Below, piece after piece: positions 8,500 through 19,181 of a stretch of DNA of 46,145 bases. Under the pieces are notes generated by a model. It saw only the letters and a program-made list of their open reading frames with translations. It had not been told where the DNA came from and made no database searches. This stretch comes from an uncultured Pelagibacteraceae bacterium (GTDB lineage: Bacteria; Pseudomonadota; Alphaproteobacteria; Pelagibacterales; Pelagibacteraceae): assembly GCA_902581605.1 (NCBI GenBank), contig CACHPE010000011.1, positions 1-46,145 of the forward strand. Reading direction: 5' to 3'. Position numbers and translations under genes: made by a program. Position 1 is the stretch's first letter. Each line of letters starts with the position of its first letter.

Positions 8500-9575
8500 T
8501 AATATTTACTATCATTTTTTACCACATCTACATTATGAACCATACTTTCATAAAATCCAGCTTTTGTAATTTTCACAAATTGTGGTTTATTTCTTAGTTT
8601 AATAATTGTTTTTGATCCAAGATAACCCATGGAAGATTTCAATCCACCAATTAATTTATAAATTATGTTCCCAACATCTCCTTTATATTTTACAAAACCT
8701 TCAACCCCCTCAGGCACGTATTTTGAAGAATCTTTTTGTTTTTTTTGAAAGTATCTATCAGCTGACCCTTTATTCATAGCTCCTACAGAACCCATGCCTC
8801 TAAAACTTTTGAAAAGCTGTCCATTTTTTTTTATTAATTTTCCTGGGGTTTCGTTTGTACCTGCAAATAACGAACCTATCATTACAGCATCTGCTCCTGC
8901 AGCAAAAGCTTTTGCTAAATCACCAGAATACTTTATTCCCCCATCTGAAATTATTTTAACATTTTTATTTTTTAAACCACTTCTTACAGCTAAAATTGCA
9001 CTTAATTGAGGAACTCCTATTCCAGCAACCAGTCGTGTTGTACAAATAGAACCTGGCCCTATACCAATTTTAATTATATCTACTCCTAACTTTATTAGGA
9101 ATTTTGCAGCTTCTAGTGTTGCAATATTTCCTGCACACAAAGCAATTTTGTTGGTTTTCATTTTTTTAATATATTTGATTATTTCCGCAACTTTCTTTGT
9201 ATGGCCATGTGCTGTATCCACTACGATTAAATCTACACCTTCTTTAATTATTTCTTTAGCTCTAATAAATTCATTTGGCGCTGCACCTACAGCTGCTCCA
9301 ACAATTAGTTTTTGTTTTTTTACTTTTTTTATCTCGGATACTTGTTTTTTTATATCAAGGTTTCTGTGAATTACTCCAATACCACCGGCTTTAGCTATAG
9401 CTATTGCCATTCTGCTCTCTGTGACAGTATCCATTGCAGATGATAAAAGTGGAATTTTAAGCTTCAAATGCTTTGTTAAAGATACACTAGTGTCTGCATC
9501 AGAAGGTAATATTTCTGAATACTTTGGAGCTAATGTAACATCATCAAAGGTAAGTGCTTCTTTTATGGGAACCAT
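8499..9575 (-). CDS. guaB: IMP dehydrogenase lacking CBS domains
   Basis: IMP dehydrogenase oxidises IMP to XMP, the committed step to GMP. The 358-residue protein has the barrel motifs [27 protein letters not shown], the catalytic loop [15 protein letters not shown] (Cys178), [13 protein letters not shown], and the IMPDH flap GSADRYFQ followed by YVPEGVEG. Ordinary IMPDH is about 490 residues with a paired CBS (Bateman) regulatory domain; here the chain passes directly from [11 protein letters not shown] (about 79-89) to LIVGAAVGA, so that domain is absent. The flap RY dyad and EGVEG separate it from GMP reductase. It is followed by the TPR gene and guaA. Confidence 0.92.
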   Translation of the reverse strand: MVPIKEALTFDDVTLAPKYSEILPSDADTSVSLTKHLKLKIPLLSSAMDTVTESRMAIAIAKAGGIGVIHRNLDIKKQVSEIKKVKKQKLIVGAAVGAAPNEFIRAKEIIKEGVDLIVVDTAHGHTKKVAEIIKYIKKMKTNKIALCAGNIATLEAAKFLIKLGVDIIKIGIGPGSICTTRLVAGIGVPQLSAILAVRSGLKNKNVKIISDGGIKYSGDLAKAFAAGADAVMIGSLFAGTNETPGKLIKKNGQLFKSFRGMGSVGAMNKGSADRYFQKKQKDSSKYVPEGVEGFVKYKGDVGNIIYKLIGGLKSSMGYLGSKTIIKLRNKPQFVKITKAGFYESMVHNVDVVKNDSKY

Positions 9576-9612
9576 AATCTTTTATATACGATTCCTTTTA
9601 AATTGAAAGTCC

Positions 9613-10224
9613 CTATCGAATTTTTCTACAAATTATAAAACTTTCTTTTGAATCTTTTCTGCTAGATTTTGGTTTAAAAACCTTAACTTCTTTAAAATAT
9701 TTTTTTCCCTCTGCGACGATTTCGTTAAATGTGCCACCCATAAAAATTTTGGAAATAAAATATCCATTGTCTTTCATTAAGTCTTTAGCAAAAAACATTG
9801 CCTCTTTACATAGTTCTCCTGTTTGTATGGAATCTATATTTTTAATACCTGTTGTGTCTACCGCCATATCTGACATCACTACATCGACATTACCGTTTAT
9901 ATTTTTTTTAATTTCTTCTTGAGTTTTTTCTTCAGTAAAATCTCCTTGAATTTGAACACTGTTTCCTATGGGTTCCATTTTTTTTAAATCAACAGATATC
10001 AATTTGCCACTTTTAGCTGCTTTGAGAGCATACTGAGACCAACTTCCTGGTGCAGCCCCAATATCAATTACTGATAATCCACCTTTAAAAATTTTAAATT
10101 TTTCATCAATTTCAATTAATTTGTAAGCTGATCTAGCTCTGTAACCATCTACCTTAGATTGTCTAACATAGATGTCTCTTCTTTGTTTGTTTATCCAGTT
10201 TTTTGAAATTTTATTTTTTTTCAA
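9613..10224 (-). CDS. rlmE: 23S rRNA 2'-O-ribose methyltransferase RlmE (FtsJ/RrmJ)
   Basis: RlmE methylates the 2'-OH of U2552 in 23S rRNA late in large-subunit assembly, using S-adenosylmethionine. The 203-residue protein has YRARSAYKLIEIDEKF (first catalytic Lys), the SAM-binding VIDIGAAPGSWSQYAL near residue 54, VDVVMSDMAVDTTG with the catalytic Asp, and a final lysine region KPKSSRKDSKESFIICR. The length is normal. It begins one base after the glycosyltransferase gene ends, so it belongs to the psd-pssA-GT-rlmE run. Confidence 0.92.
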   Translation of the reverse strand: MKKNKISKNWINKQRRDIYVRQSKVDGYRARSAYKLIEIDEKFKIFKGGLSVIDIGAAPGSWSQYALKAAKSGKLISVDLKKMEPIGNSVQIQGDFTEEKTQEEIKKNINGNVDVVMSDMAVDTTGIKNIDSIQTGELCKEAMFFAKDLMKDNGYFISKIFMGGTFNEIVAEGKKYFKEVKVFKPKSSRKDSKESFIICRKIR

Positions 10225-11124
10225 TTAATTATTAAACCTAAGTTTCATTTCAACTAAACTACCATCGGTAGCCTTTACTTTTGAAACAAAATTTTTATCA
10301 TTTCTTATGAGGTCGTTATTTTTTCCTGCAAAATGTACGATGCCTATTTGATGATTTGGAAGATAAGGTTCAACTAATGTATTTTTTTCTTTGTCAAATT
10401 TTAATGCCTCTATTAATGTCCAATTACAATAAGCTGGTAATATCTCAACATTTAATCCGTCATGATAAATTGTAATATTCATTGCTATTTGTTCTGAGCC
10501 CCAAATTTTTCCAGATTTTAACGCTGCTCTTAAATTTTTTTGCCAAACTTCCCAGTGAGATGCGTTTACTTCTAATGCAAATACTCCTATATTTAGATGA
10601 GGCTTTAAGGCAACTTCTCTTGCTATTTTTTCTGAAAAACCTGATGACTTTGCATGTTTATAATTCTGTGACTTAACTCTGGCAAAACTTCCAAAGATCC
10701 ATTCGGCTCTTAGTACTCTCCCGTAAGCTCTATCCGCAGAAGTTGCAATAGATAGTTTATTATTTTCACATCCCTTTAAATATAACTCAATTGCACTCCA
10801 TGAATTGACCCATGCATCTGCATCTATCCACAAATATTTCTTATAACCAGGAAAATATTTTGGTAAAAAGGCTCTTGATACTTGGCTTTTGAGCCATTCC
10901 TTTCCTTTAACTTTTAAATCAGGTACCTCTATGTCCCACTCAGCTGATTTAATTTCATCAACTTTTTGAGAAAGCTGTTTTTTTTGTTCATCTGATAAAC
11001 CTGCATCTAAAATACAAATTGCAGTATTTTCACTTTCTTTAAAACGTTTAATAGAATTAACTAATTCATCTAATAGCTCATAATAATTAGAGTCTGCTAA
11101 AGATATAATGACATTTTCTTTCAT
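10225..11124 (-). CDS. putative glycosyltransferase (GT8-like, DxD)
   Basis: A 299-residue soluble protein with a GT-A-like layout: an N-terminal nucleotide-binding half (VIISLADSNYYELLDELVNS), a KYLWIDADAWVNSW segment near residues 90-103 whose DxD is the expected metal and sugar-nucleotide site, HLNIGVFALEV near 188, and SEQIAMNITIY near 220. This resembles GT8-type enzymes, but I cannot name donor or acceptor. It lies directly after pssA (one-base overlap), so a lipid- or envelope-linked acceptor is possible, by inference only. No signal peptide or membrane segment is visible. Confidence 0.7.
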   Translation of the reverse strand: MKENVIISLADSNYYELLDELVNSIKRFKESENTAICILDAGLSDEQKKQLSQKVDEIKSAEWDIEVPDLKVKGKEWLKSQVSRAFLPKYFPGYKKYLWIDADAWVNSWSAIELYLKGCENNKLSIATSADRAYGRVLRAEWIFGSFARVKSQNYKHAKSSGFSEKIAREVALKPHLNIGVFALEVNASHWEVWQKNLRAALKSGKIWGSEQIAMNITIYHDGLNVEILPAYCNWTLIEALKFDKEKNTLVEPYLPNHQIGIVHFAGKNNDLIRNDKNFVSKVKATDGSLVEMKLRFNN

Positions 11125-11933
11125 TATAGGATATCTTCAAGATCATCTTCATCATCTTTAAAGTTTTGATCCTCATTTTGTTTTTTCAACTTTTGATAAT
11201 GAAAAAAACTAATTGGAAGCATACCTAAGTATATAATTGCACTAATAGATATAACATTAAATGGATATATGAGAAGTAATCCAAAAAATAAAACTATCCC
11301 AAATAATAAAAAAATGGTTACTTTTCTTTGAATTACAATTTTTTTAAATGAATAACTTGGAAATTTACTTATTAGCAAAAGAGATGTTGCAATAAAAAAA
11401 ACTGAAACAACAATATCATAATTTATATTTATAAAATCGAAGCTTGTAAGACTAAAAATTAACGGAGTTAGAACTAATATACCTCCTGCTGGAGATGGAA
11501 CTCCTTCAAAAAAATTATCTCTCCAAGAAGGTGCTTGACCTGTGTTTACATTGAAACGAGCTAAACGTAATGCAACACAAATTACATATATTAAACATAA
11601 CAACCATCCAAATCTCCCTAATGTATTTAGTTTCCAGAAGTACATAATAAATGCTGGAGCTACTCCAAAACTTATCATATCTGTAAGAGAGTCTAGCTCT
11701 TTACCAACTTTTGATGTCCCTTTAATTAATCTTGCTATTCTTCCATCTAATCCATCAATTAGAGCAGCAAACATAATTGCTATAATTGCAAATTCAAATT
11801 TTCCATCCAATGCAAATCTGATTGATGATAATCCTATACAAACCCCAATAAGAGTTAGCATGTTAGGTAAAATTACTCTTGCGTTAGTTTTTTTATCTGT
11901 AACAATTTTTAAATTGTTTTTTGGCTGTTCCAT
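11124..11933 (-). CDS. pssA: CDP-diacylglycerol-serine O-phosphatidyltransferase
   Basis: PssA makes phosphatidylserine from CDP-diacylglycerol and serine at the inner membrane. The 269-residue protein contains the full CDP-alcohol phosphotransferase motif, D63-G64-x2-A67-R68-x8-G77-x3-D81-x3-D85, within GRIARLIKGTSKVGKELD, and about seven hydrophobic segments, ending in an acidic tail. It is three bases downstream of psd, the next enzyme of the pathway, and overlaps the glycosyltransferase by one base. With psd it supplies phosphatidylethanolamine. Confidence 0.95.
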   Translation of the reverse strand: MEQPKNNLKIVTDKKTNARVILPNMLTLIGVCIGLSSIRFALDGKFEFAIIAIMFAALIDGLDGRIARLIKGTSKVGKELDSLTDMISFGVAPAFIMYFWKLNTLGRFGWLLCLIYVICVALRLARFNVNTGQAPSWRDNFFEGVPSPAGGILVLTPLIFSLTSFDFININYDIVVSVFFIATSLLLISKFPSYSFKKIVIQRKVTIFLLFGIVLFFGLLLIYPFNVISISAIIYLGMLPISFFHYQKLKKQNEDQNFKDDEDDLEDIL

Positions 11934-11936
11934 AAA

Positions 11937-12584
11937 TTAATTTTTAGCCAGCAGTGTTTCTCCTGAAATTGCTGTTTGACCAACTTTAACTATTGGTTCA
12001 TAATTTTCATAATAAACGTCTGCTCTACTACCAAATCTAATCATCCCAATTCTATCACCTTGATTTAATTCTTGGTTTTTATTTGTTTCACAAACTATTC
12101 TTCTTGCAACTAATCCTGCAATTTGAACGACTATAATATCATTCCCATGCTTATCTTTAATTTTGTAATAATTTCTCTCATTGTCTTCACTCGCTTTATC
12201 TAAAGAAGCATTTAAAAATTTACCAGGTTTATATAAAATATCTTCAACAATACCTGAGCACGGTGTTCTGTTTACATGACAGTCAAAGACATTCATAAAA
12301 ATACTTATTTTTTTAAATTTTTTATTTTCTAGTCCAAGCTCTTTAGGACCATCCACTTCTTCAACTTTAATTACTTCTCCATCAGCAGGACTTACAAGAT
12401 AACTATCATCTCCTATGATTGTTCTTTCTGGATCTCTAAAAAAATAATAAACCCAGACAGTTAGTAAAATTCCTATTAATCCTAAAAAATTATTAATAAT
12501 TAAAAAAATGATAGTTATGAATACAGCTATTACTATAAACTTGTATCCTTCAGTGTGAATCTTTGGAAATATCTTACTAAACAT
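11937..12584 (-). CDS. psd: phosphatidylserine decarboxylase proenzyme
   Basis: Psd decarboxylates phosphatidylserine to phosphatidylethanolamine with a pyruvoyl group made by self-cleavage. The short 215-residue form (archaeal type, common in alphaproteobacteria) has a hydrophobic N terminus (FIVIAVFITIIFLIINNFLG), VSPADGEVIKVEEVDG, FMNVFDCHVNRTPCSG, and near the end RFGSRADVYY, where cleavage between Gly185 and Ser186 gives the pyruvoyl chain. It is the first gene of the psd-pssA-GT-rlmE run and diverges from icd across about 76 AT-rich bases, which must hold both promoters. Confidence 0.95.
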   Translation of the reverse strand: MFSKIFPKIHTEGYKFIVIAVFITIIFLIINNFLGLIGILLTVWVYYFFRDPERTIIGDDSYLVSPADGEVIKVEEVDGPKELGLENKKFKKISIFMNVFDCHVNRTPCSGIVEDILYKPGKFLNASLDKASEDNERNYYKIKDKHGNDIIVVQIAGLVARRIVCETNKNQELNQGDRIGMIRFGSRADVYYENYEPIVKVGQTAISGETLLAKN

Positions 12585-12660
12585 ATTCTTCTATTTGCTA
12601 ATTTTCGATTAATATGTATATAAAACGATCAAATTCAATTAATAAGATAATTTTTATTTA

Positions 12661-13875
12661 ATGAGCAAAATCAAGGTAAAAAACCCAGTTGTCGAGCTGG
12701 ATGGCGATGAAATGACTCGTATTATATGGGAGTTCATTAAAAATAAATTAATCCTGCCATATTTAGATCTTGGTATCGAATATTACGATTTAGGCATGAA
12801 AAGCAGAGATAATACTGATGATCAGATTACCATCGACTCTGCGAACGCAATCAAAAAAATTGGTGTTGGAATAAAGTGTGCAACTATTACCCCTGATGAA
12901 GCAAGAGTAGAAGAATTTGATTTAAAAAAAATGTGGAGATCTCCAAACGGAACCATAAGAAATATAATTGGAGGAACAGTTTTCAGAGAACCAATTATTT
13001 GTAAAAATATTCCAAAACTTGTTCCCTCATGGACTGATCCAGTGATTATTGGAAGGCATGCATTTGGTGATCAATATAGAGCAACAGATTTTAAAGTTCC
13101 TGGAAAAGGAAAAATGGAAGTGAAGTGGACATCAGAAGATGGAAAAGATGAAATTAAATATGAAGTATTTAATTTTACTGGTCCTGGTGTGGCTTTATCA
13201 ATGTACAATTTAGATGCGTCTATTGAAGACTTTGCAAGATCTTGTTTCAGTTATGGGTTAATTAAAAAATGGCCTGTTTACATGTCTACGAAAAATACAA
13301 TTCTAAAGCAATACGACGGGAGATTTAAAGATATTTTCCAAGAAATTTTTGACAAAGAATATAAAAATGAATTTGAAAAAAATAATTTAACTTACGAACA
13401 TAGATTAATTGATGACATGGTTGCATGTGCAATGAAATGGAGTGGAAAATATATTTGGGCTTGCAAAAATTATGATGGAGATGTGCAATCAGATACTATG
13501 GCACAAGGTTATGGGTCTTTAGGATTGATGACGAGTACATTGTTAACTCCAGATGGAAAAGTAATGGAAGCAGAAGCTGCTCATGGAACTGTAACTAGGC
13601 ATTATAGAATGCATCAACAAGGAAAAGAAACTTCAACCAACCCTATTGCATCTATTTTTGCTTGGACAAGAGGATTAGCTCACAGAGGTAAACTAGATGG
13701 CAATGAAGAACTTATTAAATTTGCAAAAACTTTAGAAAAAGTTTGTATTGAATGTGTGGAAAATGGATCAATGACAAAAGATTTGGCAATTCTTGTTGGT
13801 CCAAATAGTAAATTCTTAACTACAAATCAATTTTTAGATGAAATTGATAGAAACTTGAAAAATAAATTAAACTAA
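12661..13875 (+). CDS. icd: NADP-dependent isocitrate dehydrogenase, eukaryotic type
   Basis: Converts isocitrate to 2-oxoglutarate and CO2 with NADP in the TCA cycle. The 404 residues align with the eukaryote-like (type II) family rather than the E. coli type: [20 protein letters not shown] at the start, [19 protein letters not shown] near residue 95, [18 protein letters not shown] near 215, [20 protein letters not shown], and [12 protein letters not shown] with the NADP-contacting His/Arg. This type is usual in alphaproteobacteria. It is monocistronic and its 3' end overlaps the convergent alaS by 9 bases. Confidence 0.96.
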   Translation: MSKIKVKNPVVELDGDEMTRIIWEFIKNKLILPYLDLGIEYYDLGMKSRDNTDDQITIDSANAIKKIGVGIKCATITPDEARVEEFDLKKMWRSPNGTIRNIIGGTVFREPIICKNIPKLVPSWTDPVIIGRHAFGDQYRATDFKVPGKGKMEVKWTSEDGKDEIKYEVFNFTGPGVALSMYNLDASIEDFARSCFSYGLIKKWPVYMSTKNTILKQYDGRFKDIFQEIFDKEYKNEFEKNNLTYEHRLIDDMVACAMKWSGKYIWACKNYDGDVQSDTMAQGYGSLGLMTSTLLTPDGKVMEAEAAHGTVTRHYRMHQQGKETSTNPIASIFAWTRGLAHRGKLDGNEELIKFAKTLEKVCIECVENGSMTKDLAILVGPNSKFLTTNQFLDEIDRNLKNKLN

Positions 13876-16533
13876 ACTCTTAAGCTTTTCAAAAGCTTCT
13901 TCAATTTTTGATTGATCCTGTCCGCCAGCTTGAGCAAAGTCTTTTCTTCCTCCACCACCTTTACCACCAATAATTTCAGATCCAACTTTAACAAATTGAA
14001 CTGCATCAAACTTGTTAGTTAAATTGTCAGTTACTCCAACAGCTAATCCAACCTTGTCATCTTTATTTGCAAACACAACCACAATACCTTCGCTTAAATC
14101 TTTTTTACCTTTATCTACAAGTTTTCTTAATTCTTTTGGAGGCAATCCATCTATTTTTTGAAGTCTTAACTTAACTCCATGAATTTCTTCGTCTTTAATA
14201 ATATTTTTAGATTTATCCTCTAAAATTGAATTTACTGAAATGGTCTCTAATTGTTTAGTTAAATTTTTAATTAAAGTTTTTTGATCAGCTTCTTCTAAAC
14301 TTGGCTTTCCACCAAGTTTTATAATTTGCTGACTTAAATCTTTAATTGTTTCCTCATCTTTTTCTGCAGATAGGTTAGATAATTTCTCTTTATTTTTTAA
14401 ATAATCCTCTAATTGTTTGTCTCTCAAAGCCTCAATTCTTCTAACCCCTGCAGCAATTGAGGACTGGCTTACAATCTTAAATTTACCAATATCACCAGTG
14501 TTTTTAACGTGTGTTCCACCACATAATTCAGTAGAAAAATACTTACCATCCTCATCTCCCATAGAAAGAACTCTTACTTCATCTCCGTATTTTTCACCAA
14601 ATAATGCTAAAGCACCATTTTCAACTGCCTCATCAGGTGTCATTAATCTAGTTTTAACCTCAGATTTTTTAGACACCATTATGTTTACAAATTCTTCTAT
14701 TTTATCAATTTCTTCATTCAAAATTGGCTTCATATGACTGAAATCAAATCTTAATCTGCTTGGCTCTACTAAAGATCCTTTCTGAGTTACATGTGTACCC
14801 AGAACTCTTCTCAATGACTCGTGCAATAGATGGGTTGCTGAATGATAAGCACGAGTATTATCTCTTCTTTCCACATCAATTTTTAACTCTACACTTTCCT
14901 GTAGTTTTATAGATCCACTCTTAACCTTTCCATAGTGCACAAACAAATCTCCTAGTTTTTTTTGAACATCAGTTACTTCAAATTTAAAGTCATTTGATAC
15001 TATTTCACCAGTATCACCAACTTGTCCACCAGACTCTCCATAGAAAGGAGTTTGATTTACTATAATCATTCCCTCATCATTTTCTTTTAACTGATCTACT
15101 TCTTTGTTGTCTTTTAAAAGAGATAACACGACACCTTCAGCTTGATTAGTTTCATATCCTAAAAATTCAGTTGCTTCTAATTTGTCTTTTATTCCAAACC
15201 AGATATCTTCAACCGCTGCATCACCAGAACCTTTCCAATTTTTCTTAGCAAGTTCTCTACTTTCCTTCATTAAAGATTGAAACTTTTCAGTATCAATTGA
15301 CATTGATTTGTTTCTTAAAATATCTTCGGTAAGATCTAACGGGAAACCATAAGTGTCATATAATTTAAAAGCTACTTCACCTGGTAATACTTTATCTATC
15401 TTGGATATTTCATCATTTAAAATTTTTATTCCTCTATCTAAGAGAACCAAGAATTTTTCTTCTTCCATTTTTAAAGTTTCTTTTATTAAAGACTCTGCTC
15501 TAACTAATTCTGGATAATTTCCAGACATTTCATTTTTAAGAGTGTCAAACAAATTATAAAAAACTGGTTCCTTAGATCCTAATAAATGAGAATGTCTCAT
15601 TCCTCTTCTCATAATTCTTCGAAGAACATATCCTCTTCCTTCGTTTGAAGGTAAAACTCCCTCAGCTATTAAAAAGGAACTTGCTCTTAAGTGATCAGCT
15701 ATTACTCTAAAACTTGCAAGATTAGATTTATCTGATTTAACTTTTGTAATTTCAGATGCAGATCCAATTATTTTTTTGAAATGATCTGTTTCATAGTTAT
15801 CATGTGAACCTTGTAATAAAGCTGCAATTCTCTCAAGTCCCATTCCAGTATCTACTGATGGTTTTGGAAGATTAATTCTTTTATCTTTAGTAACTTGTTC
15901 AAACTGCATAAAGACTAAGTTCCAAATTTCTATAAATCTATCTCCATCCTCATCTTTAGAACCAGGTAAACCTCCTTGTAAATGATCTCCATGGTCAAAA
16001 AAGATTTCAGAACAAGGTCCACAAGGTCCTGTCTCTCCCATTGACCAAAAATTATCAGAAGTTGCTATCCTTATAATCCTATCATCGCTAAAACCCGCTA
16101 TTTTCTTCCAAAAATTGAAGGCCTCATCATCCTCATGAAATACAGTTACATAAAGCCTGTTTTTATCTATTCCAAAATCTTTGGTTATTAAATCCCAGGC
16201 ATAATGAATTGCTTGCTCTTTAAAATAATCACCAAAAGAAAAATTTCCTAACATCTCAAAGAAAGTGTGGTGCCTTGGTGTGTAACCAACATTTTCTAAA
16301 TCATTATGCTTACCACCTGCCCTTACACATTTTTGTGAAGTGGTAGCTCTAACGTAATCTCTTTTTTCTAGTCCTGTAAAAACGTTTTTAAACTGAACCA
16401 TCCCAGAATTTGCAAACATCAATGTAGGATCATTATTTGGAACTAAATTACTAGACTCCACAATCTTATGATCGTTCTTTTCAAAATATTTTAGAAAAGT
16501 ATTTCTTATTTCATTGAGTGTTTTGTCTGCCAT
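13867..16533 (-). CDS. alaS: alanyl-tRNA synthetase
   Basis: Charges tRNA-Ala. The 888-residue length is full. Order of domains: aminoacylation core ([42 protein letters not shown]-like [27 protein letters not shown]), tRNA-recognition helices, the editing domain with the zinc site [11 protein letters not shown] and [13 protein letters not shown], and the C-Ala region ending [19 protein letters not shown]. It follows recA on the same strand after a strong terminator, so it should have its own promoter in the 90-base gap. Confidence 0.97.
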   Translation of the reverse strand: MADKTLNEIRNTFLKYFEKNDHKIVESSNLVPNNDPTLMFANSGMVQFKNVFTGLEKRDYVRATTSQKCVRAGGKHNDLENVGYTPRHHTFFEMLGNFSFGDYFKEQAIHYAWDLITKDFGIDKNRLYVTVFHEDDEAFNFWKKIAGFSDDRIIRIATSDNFWSMGETGPCGPCSEIFFDHGDHLQGGLPGSKDEDGDRFIEIWNLVFMQFEQVTKDKRINLPKPSVDTGMGLERIAALLQGSHDNYETDHFKKIIGSASEITKVKSDKSNLASFRVIADHLRASSFLIAEGVLPSNEGRGYVLRRIMRRGMRHSHLLGSKEPVFYNLFDTLKNEMSGNYPELVRAESLIKETLKMEEEKFLVLLDRGIKILNDEISKIDKVLPGEVAFKLYDTYGFPLDLTEDILRNKSMSIDTEKFQSLMKESRELAKKNWKGSGDAAVEDIWFGIKDKLEATEFLGYETNQAEGVVLSLLKDNKEVDQLKENDEGMIIVNQTPFYGESGGQVGDTGEIVSNDFKFEVTDVQKKLGDLFVHYGKVKSGSIKLQESVELKIDVERRDNTRAYHSATHLLHESLRRVLGTHVTQKGSLVEPSRLRFDFSHMKPILNEEIDKIEEFVNIMVSKKSEVKTRLMTPDEAVENGALALFGEKYGDEVRVLSMGDEDGKYFSTELCGGTHVKNTGDIGKFKIVSQSSIAAGVRRIEALRDKQLEDYLKNKEKLSNLSAEKDEETIKDLSQQIIKLGGKPSLEEADQKTLIKNLTKQLETISVNSILEDKSKNIIKDEEIHGVKLRLQKIDGLPPKELRKLVDKGKKDLSEGIVVVFANKDDKVGLAVGVTDNLTNKFDAVQFVKVGSEIIGGKGGGGRKDFAQAGGQDQSKIEEAFEKLKSLV

Positions 16534-16579
16534 ATTTTTAAAATACAGCTTTTTTATTCTATGTCTAGATATCGAAGGG

Positions 16580-16608
16580 AAAAAAGGCGCTTAAATTAAG
16601 CGCCTTTT
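16580..16608 (-). terminator. Rho-independent terminator of recA
   Basis: A perfect 13-base inverted repeat AAAAGGCGCTTAA / TTAAGCGCCTTTT around a single central base (16582-16608). Read leftward it ends in six T. It lies 18 bases after the recA stop and before alaS. The fold is GC-rich in an otherwise AT-rich setting. Confidence 0.88.
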
Positions 16609-16626
16609 GTTAATAAAGATGACCTA

Positions 16627-17781
16627 TTAATTCTTTTTCGATGGAGGAGTAGCCTCTGCTTTATCAGCCTCTTCTTTTTCAGCTACTTTCTTCTCTTTCT
16701 CCAATTTTTCAGGATCAATTGGATTTCCCTCTATTTTCTTAGAAATCACGCCTGCTTTTTCTCTAATTGCCATTTCAATTTCTGCAGCAACTTTAGGATT
16801 TTGAGCTAGATAAGTCTTAGCATTCTCTCTACCTTGACCGATCTTCTCACCCTTGTAAGCATACCATGCACCTGATTTTTCAATTATATCTGCTTTAGAA
16901 CCAAGATCGACTAATTCACCCATCTTGCTAATACCTCTTCCATACATCAAGTCAAATTCAACAACTTTGAATGGTGGCGCTACTTTATTTTTAACAACCT
17001 TCACTCTTGTAGAGTTACCAATAATCTCATCTTTATCTTTGATGGCACCAATTCTTCTAATATCCATTCTTACAGATGAGTAAAACTTAAGTGCATTACC
17101 ACCTGATGTTGTCTCTGGACTTCCAAACATAACTCCAATTTTCATTCTAATTTGGTTAATGAAAATCATCATTGTGTTTGTGTTTGATATTGAACCAGTT
17201 AATTTTCTCAAAGCCTGACTCATTAATCTTGATTGAAGACCAACATGATGATCTCCCATCTCACCTTCAATTTCAGCTTTTGGAGTTAAAGCTGCAACAG
17301 AGTCAATTACGATTACTGAAATAGAGCCTGATTTTACTAGTGTATCAGCGATTTCTAAAGCTTGTTCACCAGTGTCTGGTTGTGAAATTAAAAGTTCTTC
17401 TGTATTTACACCTAATTTTTTTGCATAAACTGGATCTAATGCATGCTCTGCATCAACGAATGCACAAATGCCTCCAGCTTTTTGAGCTTCAGCAACAACT
17501 TGTAATGCTAATGTTGTTTTTCCAGATGACTCTGGACCATAAACTTCAATAATTCTTCCTTTTGGTAATCCACCTATACCTAAAGCTAAATCAAGACTTA
17601 AAGAACCTGTTGAAACAGACTCGATATCCATCGCTCTCTTTTCACCAAGCTTCATTACAGAGCCTTTTCCAAAATTATCTGTAATTTGAGCTATCGCAGC
17701 GTCTAACGCTTTGTTCTTTTCTTTAACGTCCATTTCTTGATCTTTAGTAGATTTAACTACTTTTAGGTTATTTTTCGTCAT
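16627..17781 (-). CDS. recA: recombinase RecA
   Basis: RecA forms filaments on single-stranded DNA for recombination and activates self-cleavage of LexA/UmuD-type proteins. The 384-residue protein has Walker [10 protein letters not shown] (82-90), the [20 protein letters not shown] core, loop L2 around [15 protein letters not shown], and a long lysine- and glutamate-rich C-terminal tail ([20 protein letters not shown]). A start at 17781 is preferred because AGAGG lies just upstream; a second ATG 16 codons in is possible. Its promoter region carries a candidate SOS-type operator, and umuDC lies about 3.5 kb away. Confidence 0.97.
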   Translation of the reverse strand: MTKNNLKVVKSTKDQEMDVKEKNKALDAAIAQITDNFGKGSVMKLGEKRAMDIESVSTGSLSLDLALGIGGLPKGRIIEVYGPESSGKTTLALQVVAEAQKAGGICAFVDAEHALDPVYAKKLGVNTEELLISQPDTGEQALEIADTLVKSGSISVIVIDSVAALTPKAEIEGEMGDHHVGLQSRLMSQALRKLTGSISNTNTMMIFINQIRMKIGVMFGSPETTSGGNALKFYSSVRMDIRRIGAIKDKDEIIGNSTRVKVVKNKVAPPFKVVEFDLMYGRGISKMGELVDLGSKADIIEKSGAWYAYKGEKIGQGRENAKTYLAQNPKVAAEIEMAIREKAGVISKKIEGNPIDPEKLEKEKKVAEKEEADKAEATPPSKKN

Positions 17782-17827
17782 TTTTTGCCTCTTTTTTTAA
17801 ATTTTTTAACATTCGAATCATGAAATA

Positions 17828-17855
17828 AATGTACACATTTTGTTCTCATTAGCAA
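17828..17855 (-). promoter_or_regulatory. candidate recA promoter with LexA-like repeat in the spacer
   Basis: Read leftward, TTGCTA (17855-17850), a 16-base spacer and TACATT (17833-17828) make a plausible sigma-70 promoter about 47 bases before the recA ATG. On the rightward strand GTACACATTTTGTTC (17831-17845) covers the spacer and -10. It is one base off GTTC-N7-GTTC, the direct repeat bound by LexA in many alphaproteobacteria. A similar element precedes umuDC. Confidence 0.5.
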
Positions 17856-17888
17856 TATATTTATTTTTTACCCCTAAAAATCAAATAA

Positions 17889-19181
17889 TTACTTAAGTTT
17901 TAGATAATGGCTATTAAGTAAGCCCACTGCTTTAAGCAAATTGTATTGGGCCATTAGATAGTTTTTTTCTGAACTTGCTAAAGAAATTTGAGCAGCAAGT
18001 AATAAAGAATTTGATTGGATAACATCTAAAGTGGTTCTAGAACCTCTTTCGTATTCTGCAGCTATTCCTTCATTAGCTATTTCAGCTGCATTTACTTGAA
18101 CTCTAACTGAATTTAAAAAACTTTCAGAAGACTCTAGGCTAGACCATGCACTTGCTACATTCGTTTCGTTTGTTCTAACAGCATCATCTAATAATAATCT
18201 TTTTCTAGTAATTAAATTTGAATTTTTATTAATAGTTGATCTTTTTTTTCCACCTAAATAAAAAGGCCAACTAACAGTTGCTTTTAAAATATCCTTTTCC
18301 CTTTCAGCATAAGTAGAACTAAGATCATCAGTATAAGATCTCTCTAAAGACAAAGAAGCAGTTGGTTTTAAGTCTGACTCTGAAATTGCTAATTCTTTTT
18401 CAGCTTTTGCTAAATCAAATTTTGCTATTTGAATATCTGGATTATTTTGTTTTGAAAGATTAATTGCTTCATTCAAAGATTTTGGAATACTGACTATTGC
18501 TGTTGATTTTTTCTGTAATTGGTTCGGATCGCTTATTTTTCCAATAATATTTTCATAATTAAGTTTGCTGATTAACAGATCACTTTTTGATTTTGCAAAT
18601 TGAGCTTGAGCTCCTGCAAGTGATGACTCTGATTGTGCTAAATCAGTATTTGTAATTTGACCTCTATCTCTTCTAATTTGATCATTTTCAACTTGTCTGA
18701 TTAAAAGATTTAAATTTTTTGAGTTAATATCTAAAGTTTCTCTAGATAAAATTAAATTTGTAAAAGCATCGATTGCTTTATGTAGAATATCCTGTTCTTT
18801 TTTTACTAATTTTGCTTTAGCTAAATCTAAAGCAGTAATATTTTTTTCAAGTGTAAGATCTCTTCCGTAATCAAGCAATGTTTGTTCTAATTTAATCGAA
18901 GTTGTAAAAGGGTCTACATCACTGACACTCGCATCTCCTCCACTTTGATTTGTCAATTTGTTAGTATCTTCAAAACTTTTAGACCCACTTAATGTCAACG
19001 AGGGTTTATAATCTGCTTTAGAAATATTTACATCTTCTTCTGAAACTTTAATATTTTCTCTTTCTGCATTTAGCTGAATATTATTTTGATAAGTTTGATT
19101 TAAGGCATCAAGAAGAGTAACTGCCAAAGCATTACTGAAATATAATGAAGATGTGATTAATATTGCAAATATTTTTTTCAT
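17889..19181 (-). CDS. tolC: TolC-family outer membrane channel protein
   Basis: TolC-type proteins form the outer membrane exit duct for type I secretion and efflux pumps. The 430-residue protein has a signal peptide (KKIFAILITSSLYFSNALA) and two tandem long-helix repeats: TLLDALNQTYQNNIQL near the start and LNEAINLSKQNNPDIQIAKF in the second half, each followed by SLTLSG- or ASLSLER-type beta strands. TTLDVIQSNSLLLAAQISL near the end is typical. It overlaps the upstream kinase gene by 4 bases. No pump genes are adjacent, so it may be shared by several systems. Confidence 0.9.
   Translation of the reverse strand: MKKIFAILITSSLYFSNALAVTLLDALNQTYQNNIQLNAERENIKVSEEDVNISKADYKPSLTLSGSKSFEDTNKLTNQSGGDASVSDVDPFTTSIKLEQTLLDYGRDLTLEKNITALDLAKAKLVKKEQDILHKAIDAFTNLILSRETLDINSKNLNLLIRQVENDQIRRDRGQITNTDLAQSESSLAGAQAQFAKSKSDLLISKLNYENIIGKISDPNQLQKKSTAIVSIPKSLNEAINLSKQNNPDIQIAKFDLAKAEKELAISESDLKPTASLSLERSYTDDLSSTYAEREKDILKATVSWPFYLGGKKRSTINKNSNLITRKRLLLDDAVRTNETNVASAWSSLESSESFLNSVRVQVNAAEIANEGIAAEYERGSRTTLDVIQSNSLLLAAQISLASSEKNYLMAQYNLLKAVGLLNSHYLKLK

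Noticed and set aside
11542..11940. Rightward open frame of 132 codons over pssA
   Set aside because: It is antisense to a clear PssA with a full catalytic motif; its translation shows no family and mirrors membrane-helix codons of pssA.
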